Source of the DNA: Streptomyces echinatus
Lineage (GTDB): Bacteria > Actinomycetota > Actinomycetes > Streptomycetales > Streptomycetaceae
Assembly (NCBI RefSeq): GCF_014203595.1
Contig: NZ_JACHJK010000005.1
Coordinates: 402,105-466,104 of the forward strand
Length of the DNA stretch: 64,000 nt
Direction: 5' to 3'
This document shows, piece after piece, positions 18,480 to 26,833 of this stretch. The position numbers and the translations under genes are program-made. The notes beneath the pieces are model-generated. The model was not told the origin of the DNA, searched no databases, and saw nothing but the letters and a program-made list of their open reading frames with translations. Every line of letters starts with the position of its first letter. Position 1 is the first letter of the stretch.

Positions 18480-19358
18480 TTATGTCCGGTTCGATAGATC
18501 GCCCGGAAGGACAGCACCTACTATGCCGTACCAAGTGCCCTCGATGCGACGGTACAGATCGGTGCTCCGGAGAACGCTGACCACCAGGCAGCCCCGGTAG
18601 GCGGCGCCGACGTTCTTGCGAACGGTCTTGGGGTTGTGCTTCTTCAGGGTGGTCTTGCTGAGGGAGGTGCGATCGATGCCAACCAGGTCGGACCAGTACT
18701 GTTCCGCCTCTTCCACCTCGGCCGACTCGTGGATCATCACGCGAAAGCGCAGGCGGCCGCGCTCTACTTCCAGCAGGTCGAGCCATGCCAGGAATACCGA
18801 GTTCATCCCTGGATCGCTGTTGACGAAGAGCACGAGTTCGCGTCGGTCGTACGGCTTGTCCTTGCCGCCCTCGGCCCAGTAGAGGCCAACGCCGACGAGG
18901 AACAGTTCACGGTCGGAGAGCTTGCCGACTGCTTCTGCGGCCTGCCGTTTGATCGATGCGCGTTCGCGATCCTGGGTCGCCCGCTTGTGCGCCAGTCCTT
19001 CGTTCATGAGGGCTCGCTGCTCCTCGGGTGTGTAGCGCGGCTCTGGCTTCGGCAGGTCTCGCACCCACAGTGAGATGGAACTCTTGGAGCACCCCAGCTC
19101 TGCCTGGATGCGGTCGTAGGTCCAGCCCTGGAGGCGGAGTTCCCGGGCGCGGGCCCGCAGGTCGTCCTTGGCCCGCGGGCGCTTGGTCCATTCCGGTGGC
19201 GGTTCTCCCTTCACGAGCCGGTTGAGGATGTCGTTGTTGAAGATCTTCAGCTCGTCCCGGATCTGCCGGAGGCTGTGGCCGGCGCGGCGCAGGGCGACCG
19301 CCTGTTCCCGCAGGGCCTCGAAGTCGGCGTATGTGCCGATTGAATGTGCCATGCGCAT
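18480..19358 (-). CDS. HTH protein with LAGLIDADG-like segment, abutting tRNA-Gln
   Basis: A 292-residue protein of unknown function. Residues about 1-50 look like an HTH-type segment (ALRRAGHSLRQIRDELKI). Residues about 68-102 are a second HTH (GWTYDRIQAELGCSKSSISL). Residues about 150-230 begin LFLVGVGLYWAEGGK, which resembles the first motif of LAGLIDADG folds; related domains occur in homing endonucleases and WhiA-type regulators. The stop is TAA, rare in Streptomyces, and lies only 6 bases upstream of the tRNA-Gln 5' end. Codon bias is weaker than in neighbouring genes. It looks like an accessory gene inserted beside the tRNA. Start ATG 19358 or 19352. Confidence 0.7.
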   Translation of the reverse strand: MRMAHSIGTYADFEALREQAVALRRAGHSLRQIRDELKIFNNDILNRLVKGEPPPEWTKRPRAKDDLRARARELRLQGWTYDRIQAELGCSKSSISLWVRDLPKPEPRYTPEEQRALMNEGLAHKRATQDRERASIKRQAAEAVGKLSDRELFLVGVGLYWAEGGKDKPYDRRELVLFVNSDPGMNSVFLAWLDLLEVERGRLRFRVMIHESAEVEEAEQYWSDLVGIDRTSLSKTTLKKHNPKTVRKNVGAAYRGCLVVSVLRSTDLYRRIEGTWYGIVGAVLPGDLSNRT

Positions 19359-19470
19359 ACCGTCCGGCCGGAATGGCCGCTTCCGGTGTCGAACGGGGGA
19401 GGTTCACCAGTTCGAGGGATACCGGGTGGTTTCGAGGTCGATCGATTACGGAGTGTCGTGTGTGGAGGTA

Positions 19471-19483
19471 GGTGAAACTCACC
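19471..19483 (+). promoter_or_regulatory. Inverted repeat upstream of the orphan histidine kinase
   Basis: GGTGA-AAC-TCACC is a perfect inverted repeat 36 bases before the kinase start. A TAGGCT at 19506-19511 could be a -10 element giving a nearly leaderless mRNA. Both calls are by pattern only. Confidence 0.35.
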
Positions 19484-19518
19484 GGAAAAGCCTCACCCCT
19501 CGCCCGTAGGCTGGAGAC

Positions 19519-20835
19519 ATGACCACGACGGGGGAAGAGCATGCCAGGGCCCTGACCGGCCCTTGGTGGTGGGCAAGGTGGCGCAGCGCGCTGCTCGACG
19601 GGAGTCTCGCGGCACTGTCCGCCATGGAGTGTGCCGCCGAGGGGGTGCCGTTCGCCCGGGATGCCGGAATCCCCGCGTCCGTGGGGATCGTGTTCGGGTT
19701 GATCGCCGGCTCGGTGCTGCTGGTGCGGCGGAAGTGGCCGCTCGCCGTGGTGCTGGTGTCGATCGCGATCACGCCCGCCGAGATGGGCTTCCTGATGGGT
19801 GTCGTCGGCCTGTACACCCTGGCCGCCTGTGAGCTGCCGCGGCGGGTCATCGGCTCGCTGGCGAGCATGTCGCTGCTGGGCACGGCGATCGTGACGTTCG
19901 TGCGGGTGCGGCAGGACATGGCGCGCGGGGATCTGACGCTGGGTGACTGGTTCGTGCCGTTCGCGGCGGCCGCGACGGCGTTGGGGCTGACGGCCCCGCC
20001 GGTGCTGCTGGGGTTGTACGTGGGGGCGCGGCGGCGGCTGATGGAGAGTCTGCGGGAGCGGGCGGATTCGCTGGAGCGGGAGCTTCAGCTGCTCGCGGAG
20101 CGGGCGGAGGAGCGTGCGGAGTGGGCGCGTAACGAGGAGCGGACGCGGATCGCCCGGGAGATGCACGACGTGGTCGCGCATCGGGTGAGTCTGATGGTGG
20201 TGCACGCGGCGGCGTTGCAGGCGGTCGCGCGGAAGGATCCGGAGAAGGCGGTGCGGAACGCCGCGCTCGTGGGGGACATGGGGCGGCAGGCGTTGACCGA
20301 GCTGCGGGAGATGCTCGGTGTGCTGCGGGCGGGGGAGGGTGTGGAGCGGCGGGCCGCGGCGGTGCCGTTGGCGGCGGTCGGCGAGGCGGCCGCGGAGGCG
20401 GCGTCCAGGGCGGCGGCCGCGGAGGCGGGGGCGGCGGAGGGGCCGTGTCTGTCGGAGCTGGAGGAGCTGGTCGGGCAGTCGGCTGCCGCGGGGATGGTGG
20501 TGGACCTGTCGGTCGAGGGGGAGGTGCGGTCGTATGCGGCGGAGATCGAGCAGACGGCGTACCGGGTGGTGCAGGAGGCGTTGACGAACGTCCACAAGCA
20601 TGCGGCGGGTGCGAAGACGCGGGTGCGGTTGGCGCATCGGGTGTCCGAGATCGCGATGCAGGTGGAGAACGGTCCGCCGCCGGAGCTCGCGTCGGCGTCG
20701 GCGGCGGGTCTGCCGTCGGGTGGGAACGGCCTGGTGGGGATGCGGGAGCGGGTTGTGGCGCTGGGTGGTGTGTTCGTGTCGGGGCCGACGGATGCGGGCG
20801 GGTTCCGGGTGTCGGCGGTGATTCCGGCGGTGTAG
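19519..20835 (+). CDS. Sensor histidine kinase (HisKA_3 type), orphan
   Basis: A 438-residue membrane kinase of the NarL/DesK-like class. The first about 165 residues hold some five hydrophobic segments. A coiled-coil linker leads to the dimerisation helix ERTRIAREMHDVVAH with the phospho-accepting His, and a HATPase domain follows with the N-box EALTNVHKHA and G-box GGNGLVGMRERV. No response regulator adjoins it; the orphan regulator at 5931 is 13 kb away. Ligand unknown. Confidence 0.9.
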   Translation: MTTTGEEHARALTGPWWWARWRSALLDGSLAALSAMECAAEGVPFARDAGIPASVGIVFGLIAGSVLLVRRKWPLAVVLVSIAITPAEMGFLMGVVGLYTLAACELPRRVIGSLASMSLLGTAIVTFVRVRQDMARGDLTLGDWFVPFAAAATALGLTAPPVLLGLYVGARRRLMESLRERADSLERELQLLAERAEERAEWARNEERTRIAREMHDVVAHRVSLMVVHAAALQAVARKDPEKAVRNAALVGDMGRQALTELREMLGVLRAGEGVERRAAAVPLAAVGEAAAEAASRAAAAEAGAAEGPCLSELEELVGQSAAAGMVVDLSVEGEVRSYAAEIEQTAYRVVQEALTNVHKHAAGAKTRVRLAHRVSEIAMQVENGPPPELASASAAGLPSGGNGLVGMRERVVALGGVFVSGPTDAGGFRVSAVIPAV

Positions 20836-20947
20836 GGCGGCCTGCCGGGGTCGTTCGGCGGGGGGTGCCGGGAGTTTTCGCCGTGAGGTGGTCCGGCAGG
20901 TGCTTTCTCCGTGTCGGGCCGTTCCCCGGTGCCGGAGGGGGGCGGGG

Positions 20948-21442
20948 TCAGCCCGCGGTGAGGCGTGCGGGTTCGATGCCGGTGACGAGGGTGGCCAGGG
21001 CGTGGTCGATGTCGGGGCCGACGTACCAGTCGCCGGTGTGGTCGATGGTGTAGACGCGGCCTTCGGCGTCGATGGCGAGGAGGGCGGCGGTGTCGGTCTC
21101 CTCGCCGAGGGGGCACAGCTCGGTGCCGAGGGCGCGGCCGAGGTCGCCGAGGGTGCGGGCGAGGTGGAGGCCGTGCAGGGGGTCGAGGTGCAGGCTGGCG
21201 GGGGCGATCTGGCGGCCGGGGCCGGTGGGGGTGATGCGCAGGCCGCCGAATTCGGCCCAGGCTTCGACGGCGGCGGGGAACACGGTGTGCCGGTGTCCGG
21301 CGGGTGAGGTGTGTTCGCGCAGGGTGTCGGCCCAGATCTCGGCCTGCTTTATGTCCCAGCGTCCGGGTTGCCAGCCGGCGGCGCGCAGGGCGGCGTCGAC
21401 GGGTACGGGGAAGCGTGTGGTGGTGGTGCGGTCGGCGTGCAT
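20948..21442 (-). CDS. SUKH-3-like immunity-type protein
   Basis: A 164-residue soluble protein. The N-terminal AALRAAGWQPGRW followed by an acidic/helical segment and FPAAVEAWAEFGGLRI matches the SUKH-3 pattern, and the C-terminal HTGDWYVGPDIDHALATLV fits the family's end. SUKH proteins are known as immunity factors for nucleic-acid-degrading toxins. The next gene upstream on this strand is a YwqJ-like deaminase, 82 bases away, which may be its partner. Confidence 0.75.
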   Translation of the reverse strand: MHADRTTTTRFPVPVDAALRAAGWQPGRWDIKQAEIWADTLREHTSPAGHRHTVFPAAVEAWAEFGGLRITPTGPGRQIAPASLHLDPLHGLHLARTLGDLGRALGTELCPLGEETDTAALLAIDAEGRVYTIDHTGDWYVGPDIDHALATLVTGIEPARLTAG

Positions 21443-21524
21443 CTGCCCTTCGTTCGTCGTGCGCGCGCGTGTGCTCGCGTGGTGGTGCCGGTGGTGACGG
21501 TGCTGTCGGGGTTGACGGGCGTGG

Positions 21525-22040
21525 TCAGTCGTCGGTTGCGGCGGGGTCGACGACGCGGACGCCGAAGTGGGCGCTGAGGGCGGTGCAGGCGCGGCAGGGG
21601 GCGGCGAAGCTGCCGTGGAGGGGGTCGCCGTCCTCGCGTATGCGGCGGGCGGTGAGTTTGGCTTGTCTGAGTGCTTTGCGGGCTTCGCTGTTGGTCATGG
21701 GCCGGCGGGCGGCGCGTTTGCTGCGGGCGGTGTCGGCGGCGGTGATGTGCCGGGAGATGAGGATGGTCTCGGCGCAGCGGCCGGTGAAGCGGTCGCGTTG
21801 GGCGCTGGTGAGGGTGTCGAGGAAGTCCTGGACGAGGGGGTGCAGCGCGGGGGGCTGGTCGGCGCGGGCGGCGGTGCCGGTGAGGGTGGTGCCGCGGACG
21901 GAGAGGGCGGCGGCGACGGTGGGCAGGATTCCGTCGCGGCGGTGCCTGAGGGTCGGTGCGGGGGGTGTGTCGGCGCCGCTCCAGTCGATGCGAGGGTCGC
22001 CGGTCCGCACGTCGGCGCCTCCGGTCTGCAACGTGTTCAT
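21525..22040 (-). CDS. YwqJ-like nucleic acid/nucleotide deaminase
   Basis: A 171-residue protein with the zinc-deaminase ligands in the YwqJ arrangement: C-A-E at residues 89-91 (GRCAETILIS) and P-C-R-A-C at 148-152. Members of this fold remove amino groups from bases or nucleotides and are usually C-terminal toxin domains of secreted polymorphic toxins. Here the domain makes up most of a small protein with no signal peptide or delivery domain. ATG 22040 has AGGA at suitable spacing. The SUKH-3 gene follows in the same direction; the WHH/SUKH gene diverges. Confidence 0.75.
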   Translation of the reverse strand: MNTLQTGGADVRTGDPRIDWSGADTPPAPTLRHRRDGILPTVAAALSVRGTTLTGTAARADQPPALHPLVQDFLDTLTSAQRDRFTGRCAETILISRHITAADTARSKRAARRPMTNSEARKALRQAKLTARRIREDGDPLHGSFAAPCRACTALSAHFGVRVVDPAATDD

Positions 22041-22345
22041 GATCGTTTTCCTCCCCGGGCATCCCCCCGAAGGACACAGGGTGCCAAATGCCGTGGCTCG
22101 TGCGGAAGCTGGGGCGCCGCGACACGCCCGTTCCGGGCAGGCCGTGACGGTGGGGTGACGGCTGGTCACGGGGGTGTGGGGAGGTTCCGTATCGTTCGCC
22201 GGGATCCTTCTGGTCCGCGCCGGGCGGGTGTGGGCCGCGGGATGTGGTGGGCCGGTGACCGGGGTTCGTGTACCGCATAGGCTGTCGGCATCCGCGATCG
22301 ACACCGCCGTTCAGGCCAGAGAGAACGCCGCAGGGGGCAACCGCC
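22041..22345. promoter_or_regulatory. Divergent promoter region of the SUKH/deaminase cluster
   Basis: This 305-base gap separates the minus-strand deaminase/SUKH-3 genes from the plus-strand WHH-SUKH gene and must carry promoters for both. CATAGGCT near 22275 is a possible -10 for the plus strand. I see no clear operator. Confidence 0.4.
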
Positions 22346-23386
22346 ATGACGACAGGTCGGCTCGGGCTGGGGACGCCGCCCAGCCGCCAGGCCGGGGGAC
22401 AAGCCATGCCGCCGAACGCGGCCTACGCCGGGCAGGTCGTGCACTTTCCGGATCCGGTCCGGGCGGCACGTCACCCGAGAGGGGTACGGGTCGATGAGCG
22501 TGGTCATCCGGATTTCTCGCCGTACGCGCGCGTGGCGGTGGAGATCGCCGAGCCTCCGGAGGGTTTCGGGGTCGACGAGCTGCGGCTGACGGACTACGTG
22601 TCGGCGAACGCGGCGCTGGCGGCGACGGGGCACGAGTTGTGGGACACGGTTCCGGATGTGGCGACGCCGCACGGCTGGACGTGGCATCACGTGGCGGGCA
22701 CGCGGCGGCTGGAGCTGGTCCCGGTCGAGGTGAAGGCGCTGTTGCGGCATCACGGCGGGGTGGCGACGGCGGCGGTGGACCATGCCAAGCGTGGTACACG
22801 GCCGTTGCAGGAGTCCCGGCCGGCGCACTTCGGGCTGCCGAAGTCGGGTGTGGCGGTGTCGGAGGCGCAGGTGCAGGGGGTCGAGGAGGAGCTCGGCTAC
22901 CGGCTGCCGGGTGCCTATCGCTCGTTCCTGAAGGCGGCGGGCGGCTGTGCGCCGGTCGGCACGGCGCTGGTCGCCGAGCTGGGGCTGCTGCTGGACCAGC
23001 CGTTCTTCACGGTGCGGGACGAGGCCGCGGTCAATGACCTGGTGTACGTGAACAAGTGTCTGCGCGACCACCTGACGAAGGATTACCTGGGTGTGGGGTT
23101 CGTGCAGGGCGGGCTGCTCGCGGTGAAGGTGAAGGGCGAGCGGCTCGGCACGGTGTGGTTCTGCGCGTTCGACGATGTGCGGGACGTGGATCCGTCGTGG
23201 TCGCCGGCGGAGCGGGTGGAGCGTCTGCTGCTGCCGTGCGGTGACGACTTCGACGGCTTCCTGTCCCGGCTGGCGGGCAGTCCGCCGGAGCTGGAGACGG
23301 TGGCCAATCTGATGGTGGACGGCGGTTTCGCCCGTGTCGTCCCGGTGTCTTCCGGCTCGGCGTCTTCCGGCCCGGTGGGGGAGTGA
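22346..23386 (+). CDS. WHH-nuclease-like domain fused to SUKH-1 (SMI1/KNR4)
   Basis: A 346-residue fusion. Residues about 30-150 match the WHH branch of the HNH/EndoVII toxin fold: GHPDFSPYARVAVEI, then TWHH at 112-115 and LELVPVEVKALLRHHGG. In active members a His is expected where K130 stands, so catalysis may be lost. Residues about 170-310 are a SUKH-1 domain (EEELGYRLPGAYRSFLKAAGG). Toxin-like and immunity domains in one chain are unusual, since they are normally separate genes. Start ATG 22346 follows AGGGGG; no signal peptide. The next gene starts 11 bases after the stop. Confidence 0.75.
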   Translation: MTTGRLGLGTPPSRQAGGQAMPPNAAYAGQVVHFPDPVRAARHPRGVRVDERGHPDFSPYARVAVEIAEPPEGFGVDELRLTDYVSANAALAATGHELWDTVPDVATPHGWTWHHVAGTRRLELVPVEVKALLRHHGGVATAAVDHAKRGTRPLQESRPAHFGLPKSGVAVSEAQVQGVEEELGYRLPGAYRSFLKAAGGCAPVGTALVAELGLLLDQPFFTVRDEAAVNDLVYVNKCLRDHLTKDYLGVGFVQGGLLAVKVKGERLGTVWFCAFDDVRDVDPSWSPAERVERLLLPCGDDFDGFLSRLAGSPPELETVANLMVDGGFARVVPVSSGSASSGPVGE

Positions 23387-23396
23387 GCTGCAGGCG

Positions 23397-26300
23397 ATGG
23401 TGACCTACGCGCAGGCGCAGGAGCGCGCCGAGGAGTGGATCAACGGTGACGTGCCCGTGTACCAGCACCGTGAGGTGCGGGTGCGCGAGTTCGAGCTGGG
23501 GTTCGTGGTGTGGGGCGAGGACCGGGCCGAGGGTCCGCGTTCGGACGCGGGCGGCCAGCGGCTGGTGATCGCCCGGGACAGCGGGGAGGCGACGCTGTGG
23601 CCGGCTCTGCCGGTGGGTGAGGTGATCCGCCGGTACGAGGAGGAGTACGGCGGGGCCGTCGAGCCGCAGGACGCGGTTCCGGCGCCCGCTCCCGCCCGGC
23701 TGGACCTCAATCAGACGTCGTTCCTGCTGACTCCGCCGGAGTGGCTGCAGGAGGCGGCGGACAAGCTGGGGCTGGGCGACCGGCGGCCGCAGGACGCGGC
23801 GGCGGGTACGGCGACGCCGACACCGGCTGCGGGACCGGCTGCGGCCGCGGCCACGGGGTCGGGCGTGGTGTCGGGCTCCGGTCAGGGTCCGGCTTCTGTC
23901 GGGGGTCCGGCTTCCGTGGGTGGTCCGGCTTCCTCCGGTGGTGCGGCGCCGGGTGGTGCCTCCTCCGGTGGGGGCGGGCTCGCCGAGACGCAGGCCGGGG
24001 CGCCGGCGGGTACGCCCGGCGCGGTGCACGCCGGTGCCGGTGCGCCGGGAGATGCGGGGACCGGCGGCGTGCCGGGGGCGCCCGCTCCGGCGGACGTGCC
24101 TCCGGGCGCCACGCCCTGGGCCGGTACGGACACGAACGCGGAAGCCAGTGAGGACGACCGGTCCGTGCCGCTGCCCGCGACGGTGTTCGCGCCGCCGTTG
24201 AGCGAACCGGACGACGTGGCGCGTCCGCCGGCGGTCGCGCCGGACGCGCCGACGGCGTTGATGTCGGCAGGCAGCCAGCTGCCGCCGACGGCGATCGCAC
24301 AGGCGCTTGACGTGCCGGGCGCGCCGAGCGCCGGCCAGAGCAGTACGCCCCCGCCGCCGGGCTCTCCGGCGTACGGTCATCCGCACGCGTCGCCGGTTCC
24401 GGGCACACCGCCGCCGGGCGTGGCGCCCTACCCTCCGGCGCACGCCGCTCCGCCCGCGCCCCCCATGGCTCCCGGCGTGCCGGGCGCTCCGCAGGGCAGC
24501 ACGCCGCCGCCTCCGCCGCAGGGCAGCACGCCGCTTCCGTCGCCGGGCGCTCCGCACGGCAGCGCCCCGCCTCCGCCGCCCGGCGCCCCGTCGTACGGCT
24601 ATCCGCAGGGGCCCGGTGCTCCGGGGTACGGCTATCCGCAGGGGCCGGGCGGTGCGCCGGGCGCGCCGCAGCCTCCGGCGGGCCCGGGTGCGCCTGCGCG
24701 GCCGCTCGCACCCCACGCGGGGGACATCGCGGACGCCGCGACGAGCAAGGCGGCGCCGCCGCCGAAGAAGGCGCGCGGTGGTGCCGGTGCGCCGCCTCCG
24801 CCGCCGGGTGTTCCCGGCACGCCGGGCGCGCGCCCGGCGGGTGCGACGCCGCCGCCCGCGCCGGGTGCGCCGGCGGGTGGGTATGTGCCGACGCAGCTCG
24901 TGTCGGCGCTGGGGCCGGAGGGTCCCGAGGCGGGCGGCGTGAACCCGCCGGCCGGTCCGGGTGGTGCGAACGGGCCGCAGGCGCCGGGTGCGCCGAACGC
25001 TCCGGGTGCCCCCCATCCGCCTGCCGCGCCTCCGGCCGGTCCGGGTGGTACGCCTCCGGGCAACGTGCACCACGCGGCCACGATGCTGGCCGATCCGAGC
25101 CAGATGGGCGCCGCCCCGCAGCCCCCGGGTGTTCCGGGTGTCCCGGGCGCGCCGGGTGTGCCGAACCCGCCCGGCTTGCCCGGTGCCCCGGGCATGCCCC
25201 CCGCGCCGGGTGCCCCGCAGCCTCCGGGCGTCCCCGGCGCTCCTGGCGCCCCCGGTGCTCCGCAGCCTCCGGGTGTCCCCGGTGTTCCTGGCGCGCCCGG
25301 TGCCGGGGGCGGCGCCCGTGGGGCCGTGCACCACGCGGAGACGGTGCTGTCCGCTCCGCCGGTGGCCGGTCCCGGCGCGCCTCCGCCGCCGCCCGCCCCC
25401 GGCGCACTCGGCATGCCGGGTGCTCCGGGTACGCCTCCGGGCGCCCCGCAGCCGATGCCGCCCGGGGCGATGCCTCCGCCGGGTGCGATGCCTCCGCCGG
25501 GTGCGCCCGTGCCGGGGCAGCCGCCGGCGTACGGGCATCCGCAGCAGGGGCAGCCGACGGTGGGCCCGGGCTATCAGGCCGTGCTGCGCTACCGCGCGCA
25601 GGACGGTTCCGAGCAGCAGCTGATCCGGCGTTCGGCGCCGGGCACGCCGCACCCGGAGTGGCAGATCTTCCATGAGCTGCGGGCCATGAACGTGCCGGCG
25701 GACCAGGTGCTGGAGCTGCACACGGAGCTGGAGTCGTGCGAGCTGCCGGGCGCCTACTGCGCGCGGATGATCCGCGAGCAGTGGCCGCAGGCGCGGATCA
25801 CGAGCATCGCGCCGTACGGCACGGATCACGCGAGCCGGCAGCAGGGCATGCACCAGTTGCTGGCGCACCAGGGTGAGCTGCACCAGGTGGCGGACGGTCC
25901 CGCGCGGCCGGCGCCGGTGCGGGCGCCGCTGCCGCCGGTGCAGGCGGTGCCGCCGGTGCCGCCGGAGGGGATCGCGCACGAGCTGGCCGCGGCGTTCGGG
26001 CCGGGTGTGTTCCGGTTCGAGCAGCAGGCGGTGTCCCGGCAGGGCGTGCCGCCGGTCGTGGCGCACACGCTGGTCGTGGCCGGACTGCCGCTGGACATGG
26101 GCCCGTTCTTCTGGGCGCAGGCGCAGCCGGGCCGTCCGGTGCCGACGCTGGCGGAGCTGGCGGCCGAGCGCGGGGTGCAGCCGGCGGCGGACGCGGGCTC
26201 GTACCTCGTCATGGGCACCGATTTCGGCAAGGCGATCTGTGTGCAGTACGGGACGGCGAACATCGTGGCCGTGCCGGTGGAGGCGGGTCCGGGCGGTGCG

Positions 26301-26525
26301 CCGGTGCCGCCGCAGTTCGTGAACAGCGGGCTGCCGGAGTTCGCGCGGTGCCTGGCGCTGCTGGGCCGGATGTGGCGGCTGCGGTACGGGCTGAACCAGG
26401 AGCAGGCGGGCCGCTGGACGGTCGACTTCCAGGCGCAGCTGGCCGCTCTGGACCCGGCGGCGCTCGGTTCGCCGGAGAGCTGGTGGTCGGTGCTGCTGGA
26501 GCAGATGTGGGACGGGTTGCTGTAA
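23397..26525 (+). CDS. Giant multidomain protein: Imm35/YrhB-like + Pro/Gly/Ala linker + deaminase-like + SUKH-4
   Basis: A 1042-residue soluble protein. Residues 1-95 look like an Imm35/YrhB immunity domain (AQERAEEWIN, later VIARDSGEATLWPALPVGEVI). Residues about 110-720 are low-complexity Pro/Gly/Ala sequence in which PGAP-like units recur. Residues about 724-840 resemble the XOO_2897-type deaminase: H-P-E near 752-754 and a C781-x6-C788 pair in ELESCELPGAYC. Residues about 858-1042 are SUKH-4 (GSYLVMGTDFGKAICVQYG). It follows the WHH-SUKH gene by 10 bases and is probably co-transcribed. No signal or membrane segment is visible. Start ATG 23397. Domain boundaries are by eye. Confidence 0.75.
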   Translation: MVTYAQAQERAEEWINGDVPVYQHREVRVREFELGFVVWGEDRAEGPRSDAGGQRLVIARDSGEATLWPALPVGEVIRRYEEEYGGAVEPQDAVPAPAPARLDLNQTSFLLTPPEWLQEAADKLGLGDRRPQDAAAGTATPTPAAGPAAAAATGSGVVSGSGQGPASVGGPASVGGPASSGGAAPGGASSGGGGLAETQAGAPAGTPGAVHAGAGAPGDAGTGGVPGAPAPADVPPGATPWAGTDTNAEASEDDRSVPLPATVFAPPLSEPDDVARPPAVAPDAPTALMSAGSQLPPTAIAQALDVPGAPSAGQSSTPPPPGSPAYGHPHASPVPGTPPPGVAPYPPAHAAPPAPPMAPGVPGAPQGSTPPPPPQGSTPLPSPGAPHGSAPPPPPGAPSYGYPQGPGAPGYGYPQGPGGAPGAPQPPAGPGAPARPLAPHAGDIADAATSKAAPPPKKARGGAGAPPPPPGVPGTPGARPAGATPPPAPGAPAGGYVPTQLVSALGPEGPEAGGVNPPAGPGGANGPQAPGAPNAPGAPHPPAAPPAGPGGTPPGNVHHAATMLADPSQMGAAPQPPGVPGVPGAPGVPNPPGLPGAPGMPPAPGAPQPPGVPGAPGAPGAPQPPGVPGVPGAPGAGGGARGAVHHAETVLSAPPVAGPGAPPPPPAPGALGMPGAPGTPPGAPQPMPPGAMPPPGAMPPPGAPVPGQPPAYGHPQQGQPTVGPGYQAVLRYRAQDGSEQQLIRRSAPGTPHPEWQIFHELRAMNVPADQVLELHTELESCELPGAYCARMIREQWPQARITSIAPYGTDHASRQQGMHQLLAHQGELHQVADGPARPAPVRAPLPPVQAVPPVPPEGIAHELAAAFGPGVFRFEQQAVSRQGVPPVVAHTLVVAGLPLDMGPFFWAQAQPGRPVPTLAELAAERGVQPAADAGSYLVMGTDFGKAICVQYGTANIVAVPVEAGPGGAPVPPQFVNSGLPEFARCLALLGRMWRLRYGLNQEQAGRWTVDFQAQLAALDPAALGSPESWWSVLLEQMWDGLL

Positions 26526-26552
26526 CGCGTTCCCTTCCCCGGTCGCCGTAGC

Positions 26553-26617
26553 GCGCCGCCGCCCGGCCGGGCGGCGGCGCGTCACCGGGCCCTTCACGCG
26601 CGCGCGTGAAGGGCCCG
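26553..26617 (+). terminator. Two consecutive perfect hairpins
   Basis: A 28-base perfect palindrome (26553-26580) is followed by a second perfect one of 32 bases (26586-26617, arms CGGGCCCTTCACGCG). Together they should end the SUKH/deaminase transcript firmly. Confidence 0.85.
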
Positions 26618-26833
26618 ACGCGTTCCGTGGGCGCCCCGGCCTGTCGTCACCGCCACCGTCACCCTTGCGGCGGGTCCGTTCCGGGTGTCCGCGTCCGCCA
26701 CACCGATCGCCAACTGCGACGTTCCGAACGTGACGTGTCTGCGGAGTGTCGCGTTATGAACACTTATGTCCGATCCATCAAGATATGCGCGAAATCATTA
26801 TGTCGTGCAGGTCCGGTGGAGAGGAGTCCCCAG
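26618..26833 (+). promoter_or_regulatory. Promoter region of the DivIVA-like gene
   Basis: A distinctly AT-richer stretch (about 26750-26810, containing TTATGAACAC and CATTATGTCG) precedes the next gene and stands out from the surrounding GC. It probably holds the promoter. The ribosome site GAGGAG is at 26821-26826. Confidence 0.45.

Noticed and set aside
18361..19358. Integrated element using tRNA-Gln as attachment site
   Set aside because: No integrase and no repeat of the tRNA 3' end are visible; only a single gene adjoins the 5' end.
24300..25560. Pro/Gly repeats as a collagen-like structural protein or a CRISPR array
   Set aside because: Repeat units are irregular codons inside an open frame with folded domains on both sides; there are no fixed spacers or direct repeats of CRISPR type.
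23031..26597. 1188-codon minus-strand frame opposite the SUKH-4 protein
   Set aside because: Arg-rich shadow of the low-complexity linker; the plus strand has real domains at both ends.
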